This document shows positions 9,256-17,449 of a stretch of 59,256 nucleotides of DNA, one piece after another (position 1 is the first letter of the stretch; every line of letters starts with the position of its first letter). The translations under genes and the position numbers were made by a program. The DNA is from an uncultured Gammaproteobacteria bacterium (GTDB lineage: Bacteria; Pseudomonadota; Gammaproteobacteria; Rariloculales; Rariloculaceae), in assembly GCA_946887385.1 (NCBI GenBank), contig CAMPKU010000003.1, positions 1-59,256 on the forward strand. Reading direction: 5' to 3'. The notes below the pieces were generated by a model. It did no database searches. It was given only the letters and a program-made list of their open reading frames with translations, and was not told the origin of the DNA.

Positions 9256-10074
9256 TCAGCGCTTGCGGATCATCACGTCGCCGTTGAACGTGCGCAGCTG
9301 AATGTCGGTGCCGCCGCCGCCGATCGTATAGCGGTTCTGCTGCCGCATCCGCACGCGATACCCGCCGCGAGCGTCGGCGTTTCTCTCGATCGTGGCCTGA
9401 TCGTCCTGCGCTTGCACGTCGAAGTCCGTGTACACGTCGCCCTGCTGGCTCGCGACCAGCAAGTCTGCGGCAAGATTGGCCGGCAGCGTAACGTCGACGT
9501 CGCCGTTGAACGACGTGAACGACATACTTTTCGTCCCCTCGACGGACGTGAACGTGGCGCGCACGTCGCCGTTCGTGGCGTTGATGACGGCGGAGCCGGC
9601 GATGTCGGTGGCGATCACGTCGCCGTTGACGTTGCCGAGCTCATGCTCGCCCGACACGCCGATGACCTCCACGTCACCGCCGTTGACGAGGTTGGCGCGC
9701 ACGGAGGTACGCCGCGGCACCTGCACCTCGATGTCGGCGTTCTTGGGGCTGAAGTCCATTCGAACGGAGACCGTGTTGTCGTGTTCCTCCACGGTGAGCC
9801 CTACGGCCGAGCTCTGAATGCGGCGCAGACCGTCCTCGCGCGGCTCTTCTGCCTCTTCGCCGCGGATCGGCGCATCGGCCAGCACGATCACCTCGTTGCC
9901 GTCGTAGGCTTCGACCCTGATGTCGCCCATGAACAGCGCGATCTCGAGCCTCACGGGCCGCGATGGATCGCTGAGCGGCACCGCGAGACGCTGATCGGAT
10001 TGCGCGCCGGCGGTTCCCGCCATCGCGCACAACGCGCCGGTGATCAATACAGAAACGATGCTTGTGTTGCTCAT
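9256..10074 (-). CDS. Exported DUF4097 beta-repeat protein (distal copy)
   Basis: A signal peptide (residues 1-24, ending GTAGA) is followed by a beta-strand repeat protein of the DUF4097 family. The tell-tale units are short strands with NGDV/GDV turns: MGDIRVEAYDG, NVNGDVIATDI, ATNGDVRATF, SFNGDVDVTL, SQQGDVYTDF and TFNGDVMIRK. Such proteins form parallel beta-helix-like stacks outside the cytoplasm. Function is unknown. It is the last gene of the sigma/anti-sigma operon; its ATG follows the stop of the other DUF4097 gene by one base, indicating translational coupling. The two copies share the architecture but are clearly diverged. Confidence 0.82.
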   Translation of the reverse strand: MSNTSIVSVLITGALCAMAGTAGAQSDQRLAVPLSDPSRPVRLEIALFMGDIRVEAYDGNEVIVLADAPIRGEEAEEPREDGLRRIQSSAVGLTVEEHDNTVSVRMDFSPKNADIEVQVPRRTSVRANLVNGGDVEVIGVSGEHELGNVNGDVIATDIAGSAVINATNGDVRATFTSVEGTKSMSFTSFNGDVDVTLPANLAADLLVASQQGDVYTDFDVQAQDDQATIERNADARGGYRVRMRQQNRYTIGGGGTDIQLRTFNGDVMIRKR

Positions 10075-10075
10075 T

Positions 10076-10930
10076 TTAATCAGCCTTCCGAACGAAAATA
10101 TCGCCGTTCAAGGTGTTGAAGGAATGCCGCTCGCCGCCCGCGCCCACGCGAAACGCCGAACTACGGTTCGTGCTCAGCGTGAATCGACCGCGATCGCGCC
10201 GCACGTTAGGCGGATTGCTGAGCGTCGTGACTTCGAAATCGGTGAACACGTCCCCCTGCATCGTGTGGAACGCGAGCTCGGCCGACAAATCCTCGGGAAA
10301 CGTGACGTCGAGCTCGCCGTTCACCGTGCGAAACGACGTCGCTTCGCGCGGCGCACGCGCGAACGATGCCTCCACGTCGCCGTTGACGGTGTGCACCATG
10401 CCGCTGCCGCCGGCTCGCACCAGCTGCACGGCGCCATTGACGTTGCGCAGCTCGAATTCGCCGTTCACATCCTCCACGGTTACGTCGCCGTCGTTCACCG
10501 TAGCTACGTCGAGCGTGGCGCTCCGCGGCACGCGTACTTCGATGTCGTATTCGACGCTGTAGCCGTTCCAGCTTAGGCCGCGGCAGTTGCAGTCCTCGTC
10601 ATCGTCGCTCATGGGCCGAACGCGAAACGCGACGCGGCCAGGCTCGCTCTCGGTTCGCAACCCGAGCTCGGCGCGCGCTCGTTCGATGTCCGCTTGCAGA
10701 TCGCCGCGCACGGTTTCCGTGGCCCGCATCTCCACGCGATCCGCGTCGTGGCCGGTGATGCGCACGGACCCCGTGATATTTTTTACCACGACGACGAGCG
10801 GCTCCCCTGCGGACACCGGTATCGTCTCCTCGAGCTCGCGCGACTCGACGACGTCGGCCCGCGCGGCGCCGGCCAGAGCGAGCAGCGCCGCCGCAGCGGC
10901 CGCTGCCATGAGCGAAGCTAATCGTTGCAT
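10076..10930 (-). CDS. Exported DUF4097 beta-repeat protein (proximal copy)
   Basis: A signal peptide (residues 1-26, long Ala stretch ending AARA) is followed by a DUF4097-type beta stack with NITGSVRITGH, NDGDVTVEDV, NVNGAVQLV, TVNGDVEAS, TVNGELDVTF, TMQGDVFTDF and TLNGDIFVRK. It carries a short loop with two Cys (DCNCRG, about residue 110) that the distal copy lacks. ATG 10930 is chosen because AGGAGA lies about nine bases upstream, which overrules an earlier TTG. The gene starts 12 bases after the anti-sigma stop. Being encoded with its own ECF sigma factor suggests an envelope-stress or surface role, but that is inference from position. Confidence 0.82.
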   Translation of the reverse strand: MQRLASLMAAAAAAALLALAGAARADVVESRELEETIPVSAGEPLVVVVKNITGSVRITGHDADRVEMRATETVRGDLQADIERARAELGLRTESEPGRVAFRVRPMSDDDEDCNCRGLSWNGYSVEYDIEVRVPRSATLDVATVNDGDVTVEDVNGEFELRNVNGAVQLVRAGGSGMVHTVNGDVEASFARAPREATSFRTVNGELDVTFPEDLSAELAFHTMQGDVFTDFEVTTLSNPPNVRRDRGRFTLSTNRSSAFRVGAGGERHSFNTLNGDIFVRKAD

Positions 10931-10941
10931 CAAGATTCTCC

Positions 10942-11739
10942 TCAAATGCCTGTGTCTTGCGGTGCGGCATCCGCGCCGGTTTCAGCCAACGCCATCCGCA
11001 AGTACTCGCGCACGACCGGATCGAGCTCGTCGCGGTTGAGCGTTGCACGCACTGCCGCAATCGCGGTGTCACTGCCGGCCGCGAGCAGCGCGTCGGTGAG
11101 CGCCACCTGCAGCAACGGTGAATCCTGCTGCTCGAGCGCGAGCGCCAGGCCGGCCGCAACGCCGGGTCGGCCGAGATCGGCGCGTAACGCGTCGACGGCC
11201 GCGAGCCGCACGCTCAAGTTGGAGTCGTAGCGCACCCGCTCGAGCAGGGCGTTGGCTACTTCGGGGCCCGCCGCTCGCCGCGACGACTCGACGCCCAGCA
11301 GCCGCTCCGATGCCGATTGATGATCGAGCAGCGCGAGCCCCATGCTGCGCACCTCGCCGCGCAGCGCTTCGACTTCCGTTTCTACGGGCGACGGAAGCTG
11401 TTGTCCCACTACCACGCCGACCAATGCGAGCGAGGCCGCGAGTGCGGCTTGCAGCGCCGGTTGCCGCGGCCACCAACGCTCCAGCCAGCTCGGCGCGCCG
11501 CGCGCTTGCGCAGCTTCGTAGGCCGCGAGCCCCGCGTGGAACCGCGCGCGCAGCCGTTCGCTCGGCACTTCCTCGTCGTCGAGGCTGCCGAGCCGGGTCC
11601 AGGTCTCCGCGGTCGCCGCCGCTTCGTCGCGGCAAGCCGCACAGGTCGCAAGATGCGCGGCGAGACGCTGCTCGTCGTCGCTCGAGATATGTCCTTGTAG
11701 CCGATCCATCAGCAAAGGTGTGGTGTCGTCGCAAGTCAT
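10942..11739 (-). CDS. Zinc-finger anti-sigma factor with HEAT-like periplasmic part
   Basis: The N-terminal zf-HC2 anti-sigma module contains the H-x3-C-x2-C motif in HLATCAAC (about residues 30-40). A membrane segment follows (about 100-118, ALAASLALVGVVVGQQL). After this comes an Ala/Leu-rich helical region with repeats such as VRYDSNLSVRLAAVDALRAD and LLQVALTDALLAAG that resemble HEAT repeats. It should bind and hold the ECF sigma factor encoded just upstream and release it on an envelope signal. ATG 11739 overlaps the sigma gene's TGA by ATGA and has AGAGG upstream, so translation is coupled. A HEAT-like sensory domain is less common than the usual short periplasmic tail. Confidence 0.85.
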   Translation of the reverse strand: MTCDDTTPLLMDRLQGHISSDDEQRLAAHLATCAACRDEAAATAETWTRLGSLDDEEVPSERLRARFHAGLAAYEAAQARGAPSWLERWWPRQPALQAALAASLALVGVVVGQQLPSPVETEVEALRGEVRSMGLALLDHQSASERLLGVESSRRAAGPEVANALLERVRYDSNLSVRLAAVDALRADLGRPGVAAGLALALEQQDSPLLQVALTDALLAAGSDTAIAAVRATLNRDELDPVVREYLRMALAETGADAAPQDTGI

Positions 11740-12290
11740 GCGGATACCTCTCCGGCCATTTCGAGATAGATCTCGCGTAGTTGCTTCATGGCGCGATGAG
11801 CTCGCACCTTCACTGCGCCCACGGAGCAATCGAGCACGCGCGCAATCTCGTCATACGTTTTGTATTCGTAACGGCTGAGCACGAGCACCTCGCGCCGCTC
11901 CGCCGGCAGCTTGAGCAGCGCGCGCCTCACCAGGTCGGCTTGCTGCTCGTCGCGCGGCTCGTCCGTTTCGGCGGCGGCTGCCGTGTCGCTCATGTGCGCT
12001 GCGGCCGGCAGACGATCGACGGCCGCTTTGCGCAGCTGACCGAGACAGGCATTACGCGCAATGCCGAACATCCACGGCACGAGCTCGCTGTCGTTTTTGA
12101 ACGTGGCTTTGTACTTCAGCATCTTCATGAATACGTCCTGGACCATATCCTCGGCCGTCGAGCGATTGCCGGTCATCCGCAAGCAATAGCCGTAGATCCG
12201 TGCGTGATGGCGCTCGAATAGCGTTGCCAACGCCGCCGTGAGGCCGTCGCGCACTTGGCGCATCAACTCCGAGTCGGTCGTTGTCTTCAC
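11736..12290 (-). CDS. ECF-family RNA polymerase sigma factor (first of two)
   Basis: Region 2 is seen in LFERHHARIYGYCLRMTGN and AEDMVQDVFMKMLKYKATF. Region 4 with its helix-turn-helix is in LPAERREVLVLSRYEYKTYD and EIARVLDCSVGAVKVRAHRA. The length of 184 residues is normal for ECF factors. GTG 12290 is chosen; a TTG 17 codons upstream lacks support. The gene heads an operon with its anti-sigma factor and two DUF4097 proteins, so its regulon probably includes its own operon. A perfect inverted repeat lies 54 bases upstream. Confidence 0.9.
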   Translation of the reverse strand: MKTTTDSELMRQVRDGLTAALATLFERHHARIYGYCLRMTGNRSTAEDMVQDVFMKMLKYKATFKNDSELVPWMFGIARNACLGQLRKAAVDRLPAAAHMSDTAAAAETDEPRDEQQADLVRRALLKLPAERREVLVLSRYEYKTYDEIARVLDCSVGAVKVRAHRAMKQLREIYLEMAGEVSA

Positions 12291-12343
12291 GAATCTATGG
12301 TGGCTCGCCGAAGGGCACTGGTTAATAGTCGCGGGCGCCAACT

Positions 12344-12371
12344 ATGGTTACACACGCTCGCGTGTAACCAT
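12344..12371. promoter_or_regulatory. Perfect 10-bp inverted repeat between sigma and DUF5916 genes
   Basis: Arms ATGGTTACAC and GTGTAACCAT are separated by eight bases. The 375-bp divergent intergenic region (12291-12665) contains no gene I can support; it holds this dyad and a sigma-54-like site at 12597-12612. Each arm places a TGTAACC element facing outward, toward either flanking gene. The dyad could be an operator or paired -35 elements of an ECF promoter; the choice cannot be made from sequence. Confidence 0.45.
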
Positions 12372-12596
12372 TTCGCGCCGCTCGTATCAAAGGGCAACCA
12401 CCGGCGGTCATCGCCGGCCTTTCGCCAGGGGGTTTCGTGCGACCGCTTGCCGTCCGGTCTCGCCCAGCCACGCAGCGAGCAATTGCGCCAACGCTTCGGG
12501 GAAACCGCCAGTTCTTGCCGTCCGTGGCCAGGGACCTAAGTCACCATCGGGTCCGCGGATTGTGTGGAAACAATCACTTACCACCGTATAGGCCGG

Positions 12597-12612
12597 TGGC
12601 ACGCTGGCTGCA
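12597..12612 (+). promoter_or_regulatory. Candidate sigma-54 promoter for the DUF5916 gene
   Basis: TGGCACGCTGGCTGCA matches the RpoN consensus TGGCACG-N4-TTGCA at all but one defined base, with the required GG-N10-GC spacing (GG 12598-12599, GC 12610-12611). It lies 53 bases upstream of the ATG, in the right orientation. Confidence 0.4.
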
Positions 12613-12665
12613 ATGGGCTCGCCGACTCGTTGCGAGCGGCGGCTAGGAAAGGAGCGTTCGAGCCA

Positions 12666-14918
12666 ATGGTTGGTTTGCGTGGCGCGGCGTGGTCCGCACT
12701 ATTGATCGCCGCACCATGCGGCGCGTACGGTCAAGCCGATGACTCTGTCGTCGCGGGCCGCGTCGCCAGCTTGGCGATTCCGCACTCCAGTCAAACCGTG
12801 GAGATCGACGGCGTGCTCGACGACGCTATCTGGCGCGAGGCGCTCGCGCTGCGGCTGACGGTGGAAACCTACCCGCGCGAGAATCAGCCTCCCGAGGTCG
12901 AGACCACCGCCTATCTCGTCGAGAACGGCAACCAACTGCTGATTGCATTCGATGCGCGCGACCCGCAGCCGGAGTCGATCCGCGCCTACTTGCGCGATCG
13001 CGACTCTGCTTTCAACGACGACTTCGTGGGGGTGGTGCTCGACACGTTCAACGATCAACGCCGCGCGTTCGAGTTCTTCGTCAATCCCTACGGCGTGCAG
13101 ATGGACCTGATCCAGGACGACGTGAATCGCAACGAGAGCTCGTCGTGGAATGCAATCTGGGACTCCGAGGGCCAGATCAACGAGCGCGGGTTCACGGTGG
13201 AAATCTCGATCCCGTTCAGTCAACTGCGGTTTCCGCGCGTGGCCGGCGAGCAAATCTGGGGCATCGACGTGCTGCGCTTTCGGCCGCGGGCGCAGCGCGT
13301 GCGTATCTCGAACAATGCGCAGGACCGAAACCGAAGCTGCTATCTGTGTCAGTTCAATAAGTTCACGGGCTTCGCGAACGCAGAGCCCGGCAAGGCGCTC
13401 GAGGTGGTTCCCACGTTGACGGCTGCGCGCACCGATTCGCGCCCAGTGCCGGTCGTCGGTCCGCTCGAGCGCGGCGATTTCGAGACCGAGGCCGGGCTCG
13501 GGGTGCGCTGGGGTATCACGCCCGACTTGACGCTCGATCTGGCCCTGAATCCAGACTTCTCGCAAGTGGAGGCCGACTTCGCGCAGCTCCAAGAAAACGC
13601 CACATTCGCGCTGTTTTATCCCGAAACGCGGCCGTTCTTCCTCGAGGGCGAGGACTACTACAACAGCCCGCTCCAGGCCGTCTTCACGCGTACCGTTGCC
13701 GATCCGGACGCCGGCGTGAAGTTCACGGGCCGCTCGGGCAGCAACACGATCGGCGTATTCGCAACGAACGACACCGTCACGAACTTGCTGTTTCCGGGGC
13801 CGTTCGGCTCGAGCACCACGTCGCTGGCGCAGGACAACGACTCGTTCGTCGGCCGCTATACGCGCGGCTTCGGCCAAGCCTCCACGATCGGTGCGCTCAT
13901 CACCCGCCGCCAAGGCGACGGCTACAGCAACGAGGTCGCCGGCTTCGACGGCCGCTACTTCATCAACGACCAGAGCACGCTGCGATTTCAGTATCTCGAC
14001 TCGCGCACGGAGTATCCGGCCGACACCGCTCTTCAGTTCGCTCAGGCCGAGCAGCTCGAAGGCGACGCTTGGCGGCTCGAGTACCGCTATGGCTCGCGCA
14101 ACTGGTTCGCGCAAGCGTGGCACCAAGATCTCGATCCCAGGTTCCGCGCCGATTCCGGCTTCATCACGCGCGTGGACGTGGTGCAGGACGGCTTCGAGAT
14201 GAACCGCACGTTCTACGGCGCGCCGGGCGCCTGGTACACCGACTACCGTCTAGGCCTGCAGGGCGGCCGCTCAGAGACCACCGGCGGCCAGCTCATCAAC
14301 CGCAACCTCCAGCCGTTCATCACGTTTCAGGGGCCGCTGCAGTCGTTCGCGCGTCTCGGCGCCGGGCCGCGCAAAGAGTTTTGGCAAGGCGAGACTTACG
14401 ACTTAAATACGGCCTTCATGTTCGGCCAATTCCGGCCGCGCAGCGGCTTGAACATCAGCCTGCAGTTGAACCGCGGCGAGCAGATCGACTACACGAATTC
14501 GCGCCTCGCCGATCAACGCCGCTGGCAACCGCAGGTCGATTGGAACGCCACGCGGCACCTGCTCGTGCGCTTGCGCTATACGTCCGATCGCTTGAGCGCC
14601 AAGGACGGCCCCACCGTGTTCAGCGCCAAGCTCACCGATTTGAGGCTCACGTGGCAGTTCAACGTGCGCAGCTTCGTGCGTCTTACGCTGCAGGATCAGG
14701 ACGTAACGCGTAATGTCGATCTCTACGTGAACCGTTTGCTCACCGACCCCAGCACATCGTCGCGGGCCACGCAGCTCCTCTATTCGTACAAGCTGAATCC
14801 GCAGACGGTGTTGTTTGCGGGCTATGCGGACAACGAAATCGAGGACGATTTCACCAGCGAGCTCGAGAAGACTGGGCGGACGCTGTTCTTCAAGCTGAGT
14901 TACGCCTGGACGCCTTAG
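12666..14918 (+). CDS. DUF5916 outer-membrane protein with CBM9-like N-terminus
   Basis: A signal peptide (residues 1-23, ending GAYGQA) is followed by a CBM9/DOMON-like beta-sandwich (about 40-230; VEIDGVLDDAIWREA and FVGVVLDTFNDQRRAFEFFV are typical). A long DUF5916 region (about 240-750) follows, with LNPDFSQVEADFAQLQEN, LFYPETRPFFLEGEDYY and many amphipathic strands, consistent with an outer-membrane barrel. This family is found in many Gram-negative bacteria, often near peptidase or sugar genes, and its substrate is unknown. ATG 12666 is chosen because the signal peptide begins there and AGGAAAGGAG precedes it; the upstream extension is not signal-like. The gene ends directly against the decarboxylase stop on the other strand. 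Confidence 0.85.
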   Translation: MVGLRGAAWSALLIAAPCGAYGQADDSVVAGRVASLAIPHSSQTVEIDGVLDDAIWREALALRLTVETYPRENQPPEVETTAYLVENGNQLLIAFDARDPQPESIRAYLRDRDSAFNDDFVGVVLDTFNDQRRAFEFFVNPYGVQMDLIQDDVNRNESSSWNAIWDSEGQINERGFTVEISIPFSQLRFPRVAGEQIWGIDVLRFRPRAQRVRISNNAQDRNRSCYLCQFNKFTGFANAEPGKALEVVPTLTAARTDSRPVPVVGPLERGDFETEAGLGVRWGITPDLTLDLALNPDFSQVEADFAQLQENATFALFYPETRPFFLEGEDYYNSPLQAVFTRTVADPDAGVKFTGRSGSNTIGVFATNDTVTNLLFPGPFGSSTTSLAQDNDSFVGRYTRGFGQASTIGALITRRQGDGYSNEVAGFDGRYFINDQSTLRFQYLDSRTEYPADTALQFAQAEQLEGDAWRLEYRYGSRNWFAQAWHQDLDPRFRADSGFITRVDVVQDGFEMNRTFYGAPGAWYTDYRLGLQGGRSETTGGQLINRNLQPFITFQGPLQSFARLGAGPRKEFWQGETYDLNTAFMFGQFRPRSGLNISLQLNRGEQIDYTNSRLADQRRWQPQVDWNATRHLLVRLRYTSDRLSAKDGPTVFSAKLTDLRLTWQFNVRSFVRLTLQDQDVTRNVDLYVNRLLTDPSTSSRATQLLYSYKLNPQTVLFAGYADNEIEDDFTSELEKTGRTLFFKLSYAWTP

Positions 14919-15956
14919 CTACAACTTGAACACGCGCTCGGCGTTGGTTTGATAGAACGCCTTCAAGTCCTCGTAGCCGATCGGCAGCTCGTCCGTGACG
15001 TTCACTTCCTCGGGCACGAATTGGTACGGATAGTCCATCGCGTACATGAGCCGATCCATGCCCATGACGTCCTGCACGTAGCGAATCGGCGGCGTCCATG
15101 CCATGCCGCTCGTCGTGTAGAAGAAGTTCTGCTTGAGGTAGTCGCTGACCTTGCGCTTCAGCTGCGGCTGGCTGGCGTAGCGGCCCGAGCGCACGCTCGC
15201 GCCGTGCATGAAGTCGATGCGCGACAGCCAATACGGGAGCCCCTCGCCCAGGTGCCCGAGCACGACGGTGAGCTTCGGGAAGCGATCGAATACGCCGCTG
15301 ACCACGAGCCGCAGGGCGTGAAGAGCCGTCTCCACTGCGAAACCGAACACTGCGCCGTCGAGGCCTCTTGCCATGAACGGTTTGATCATGTCGTTCGAGG
15401 GCGTGTTCGGGTGAATGTACACGGGCACGTCGAGCGCTTCGGCGGCGGCGAAGATGTCCCAGAACTTCGCGTCGTCCAAGTACTCGCCGTGCGTGTGCGA
15501 GTTCACGATTGCGCCCTTCAAGCCGAGCGTGCGCACGCCGCGCTCGAGCTCCTTGGCCGCTTCGCTTGGATCCTGCGGCGCAATCGCGGCTAGCCCGGCG
15601 AAGCGCGTGGGGTTCGCGCCGATTGCGGCCGCGAGCTCGTCGTTGGTGGCGCGCGCGAGCGCAGTACCCGTCGGCGCATCGAAAATCTGCACGCCGGGCG
15701 AGGTCAACGACAGGATCTGCAGCGCGATGCCGGTGGCGCTCATGTCGTCGAGCCGGCGCTGGCCTAGGTCTTGAAGACGCTCGCTGACTTGGCGCGTGCG
15801 CTCGCTGGGATTCGTGAGGTAGTAGCCCATGAGGCTGTTGAAGCCGATGTCGTTCGAGCCTTTGCGCGCGAGCAGCTCGCGGTAGGCACGAACGAGGTCC
15901 TTCGTGGCGAAGGCTTCTTCGGTGGCGATGCGCTTGAAGCCAAGGTCGGTACGCAT
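14919..15956 (-). CDS. ligW: Amidohydrolase-type aromatic acid decarboxylase, LigW-like
   Basis: A metal-dependent non-oxidative decarboxylase of the amidohydrolase 2 superfamily. From memory, its sequence follows the LigW (5-carboxyvanillate decarboxylase) pattern: RIATEEAFAT at the N-terminus (the metal-ligand Glu), ATGIALQILSLTSPGVQ, INSHTHG-like VNSHTHGEYLD (metal His), VYIHPNTPS (metal His), GHLGEGLPYWLSRID and MDYPYQFV (metal Asp). LigW removes the carboxyl group from 5-carboxyvanillate in biphenyl-lignin degradation. Related enzymes act on gamma-resorcylate, so the exact substrate is uncertain. ATG 15956 is five bases after the stop of an aromatic acid transporter gene, indicating an operon in which uptake and decarboxylation are linked. 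The in-frame upstream extension lies antisense-like within the transporter gene and is not used. Confidence 0.85.
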   Translation of the reverse strand: MRTDLGFKRIATEEAFATKDLVRAYRELLARKGSNDIGFNSLMGYYLTNPSERTRQVSERLQDLGQRRLDDMSATGIALQILSLTSPGVQIFDAPTGTALARATNDELAAAIGANPTRFAGLAAIAPQDPSEAAKELERGVRTLGLKGAIVNSHTHGEYLDDAKFWDIFAAAEALDVPVYIHPNTPSNDMIKPFMARGLDGAVFGFAVETALHALRLVVSGVFDRFPKLTVVLGHLGEGLPYWLSRIDFMHGASVRSGRYASQPQLKRKVSDYLKQNFFYTTSGMAWTPPIRYVQDVMGMDRLMYAMDYPYQFVPEEVNVTDELPIGYEDLKAFYQTNAERVFKL

Positions 15957-15961
15957 GTGGT

Positions 15962-17302
15962 TCAGCTCGCGGTTGCGGTTTGCGGCGCAGCAGCCGCGGT
16001 GCGCTTCAGCAACGCCACGGCCGCCATGCCGATGAGCACGGGCACGATGCAGCCCAAGTACACGGAGCGCGCATCGGCCGCCGTCGCCACCACGAGCCCG
16101 CCGATGGCGGGGCCGACGATCGAGCCCACGCGGCCCACGCCGAGCGCCCAGCCGAGGCCCGTGGCGCGCATCGTGACGGGATAGGTCATCGATGCGAGCG
16201 CCGTGACGCCGACCTGCGCGCCGATCACGCCCACCCCCGCGACCATCAGAATCGCAGTTGTCGGCCCTTGTGCCAAACCGGTGGCCGTGGCGAACGTATA
16301 GAACCCGAGCGCGGCAAGCAAGAGCGCCACCAGCACCATGCGGTGCGCGCCGAGCCGGTCCATGAACAGCCCGATGGCATAGGTGCCGGCCACGCCGCCG
16401 ACGTGATAGAGGGAGGTCATCACGTTCGCTTGCGTGAGCGTGAAGCCGGACGCGTTCAACGACGTCGGCAGCCAGTTGATGGCGAGGTACACGTTCAGCA
16501 GGCTCATGAAGAACGCTACCCACAGGCACATCGTGGCGAGGCCGCGGCCGTCGTTGAAGAGATCGACCACCGTGGCCTTGCCGCCCTCGCGATCGCCGGA
16601 AACGACGTCGATGTCGGCATCTCCGCCGAGCGCGGGTTTGACCTTACGCAGCAAGCGCTTCGCTTCGGCCTGGCGGCCGGGTACGGCCGCGGCGAAGCGG
16701 ATCGACTCGGGCAAGAAGCGCGCGAGTGCCGCGGCCAGCAGCAACGGCAGGATGCCGCCGACGAGGAACACCACGCGCCAGCCGAACGGTGCCACGAGCT
16801 GCGCCGCAGCGGCTCCGGCGCCGATGGCGCCGAGCGAGATGCCGCTGCCCACGAACATGACGATCAGCGCGCGCCGCTTGTGCGGCGCGTACTCCGAAGC
16901 GAGGCCGATTGCGTTCGGCAACGCGCTGCCCAGGCCGAGCCCCGTGAAGAAGCGCAGCACGAGCAGAGCGCTCAACGAGTCCACCAACAGCGTCAGCAGC
17001 GTGCCGATGCCGAAGGCGACGCAGGAGAGAACGATCACGCGCCGCCGGCCGATGCGGTCTGCGAGCGGCGCCAGCAGCATCGCGCCGAGCATCACGCCGA
17101 ACAGCCCGGCGCTGAACGTGGGGCCGAGGGCGCCGCGCGCGAGCCCCCACTCCTGGCTGATGGCCGGCGCGACGTACGTGATGCCCTGCACGTCGAATCC
17201 GTCCACGAACAGCACCGCCGCGCAGAGGAAGAACACCCGCAGCTGAAATGCGCCGACCGGCTGATTGTCGATGACGTCGGAAACGTTGACGGTGCGCGTC
17301 AC
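15962..17302 (-). CDS. MFS transporter, aromatic acid:H+ symporter (AAHS) family
   Basis: A twelve-segment major facilitator protein of 446 residues. The membrane-1 motif FVDGFDVQGITYVAPAI carries the DGFD signature of the AAHS family (PcaK, VanK, BenK). The loop 2-3 motif is LADRIGRRRVIV, and FTGLGLGSALPNAIGLASEY is also typical. These proteins import benzoate-type aromatic acids with protons. The partner decarboxylase gene follows by five bases, so the likely cargo is its substrate, a carboxylated lignin-type aromatic. The start is GTG 17302 with no obvious strong ribosome site. Confidence 0.88.
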   Translation of the reverse strand: MTRTVNVSDVIDNQPVGAFQLRVFFLCAAVLFVDGFDVQGITYVAPAISQEWGLARGALGPTFSAGLFGVMLGAMLLAPLADRIGRRRVIVLSCVAFGIGTLLTLLVDSLSALLVLRFFTGLGLGSALPNAIGLASEYAPHKRRALIVMFVGSGISLGAIGAGAAAAQLVAPFGWRVVFLVGGILPLLLAAALARFLPESIRFAAAVPGRQAEAKRLLRKVKPALGGDADIDVVSGDREGGKATVVDLFNDGRGLATMCLWVAFFMSLLNVYLAINWLPTSLNASGFTLTQANVMTSLYHVGGVAGTYAIGLFMDRLGAHRMVLVALLLAALGFYTFATATGLAQGPTTAILMVAGVGVIGAQVGVTALASMTYPVTMRATGLGWALGVGRVGSIVGPAIGGLVVATAADARSVYLGCIVPVLIGMAAVALLKRTAAAAPQTATAS

Positions 17303-17449
17303 GTGCAGGTTGCTCGCTCGACGGTGGTTGCCATAAGGTCGGCAGGAATCATAAACGACTGTGACGCAGCTCGCTTCGCGTGCTTCGCGTTAGCGCCTAA
17401 CATTCCGTCGCGTCCGGAAGACTTTCGCTGCGACGCAACGAGGTGGCTC

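Noticed and set aside
12699..14126. 475-codon minus-strand frame opposite the DUF5916 gene
   Set aside because: No domain or ribosome site, and shadow-type composition.
15980..17449. Upstream in-frame extension of the DUF805-pilin gene
   Set aside because: It runs antisense to the whole MFS transporter and has Arg/His/Glu-rich composition; the true ATG has a good ribosome site.
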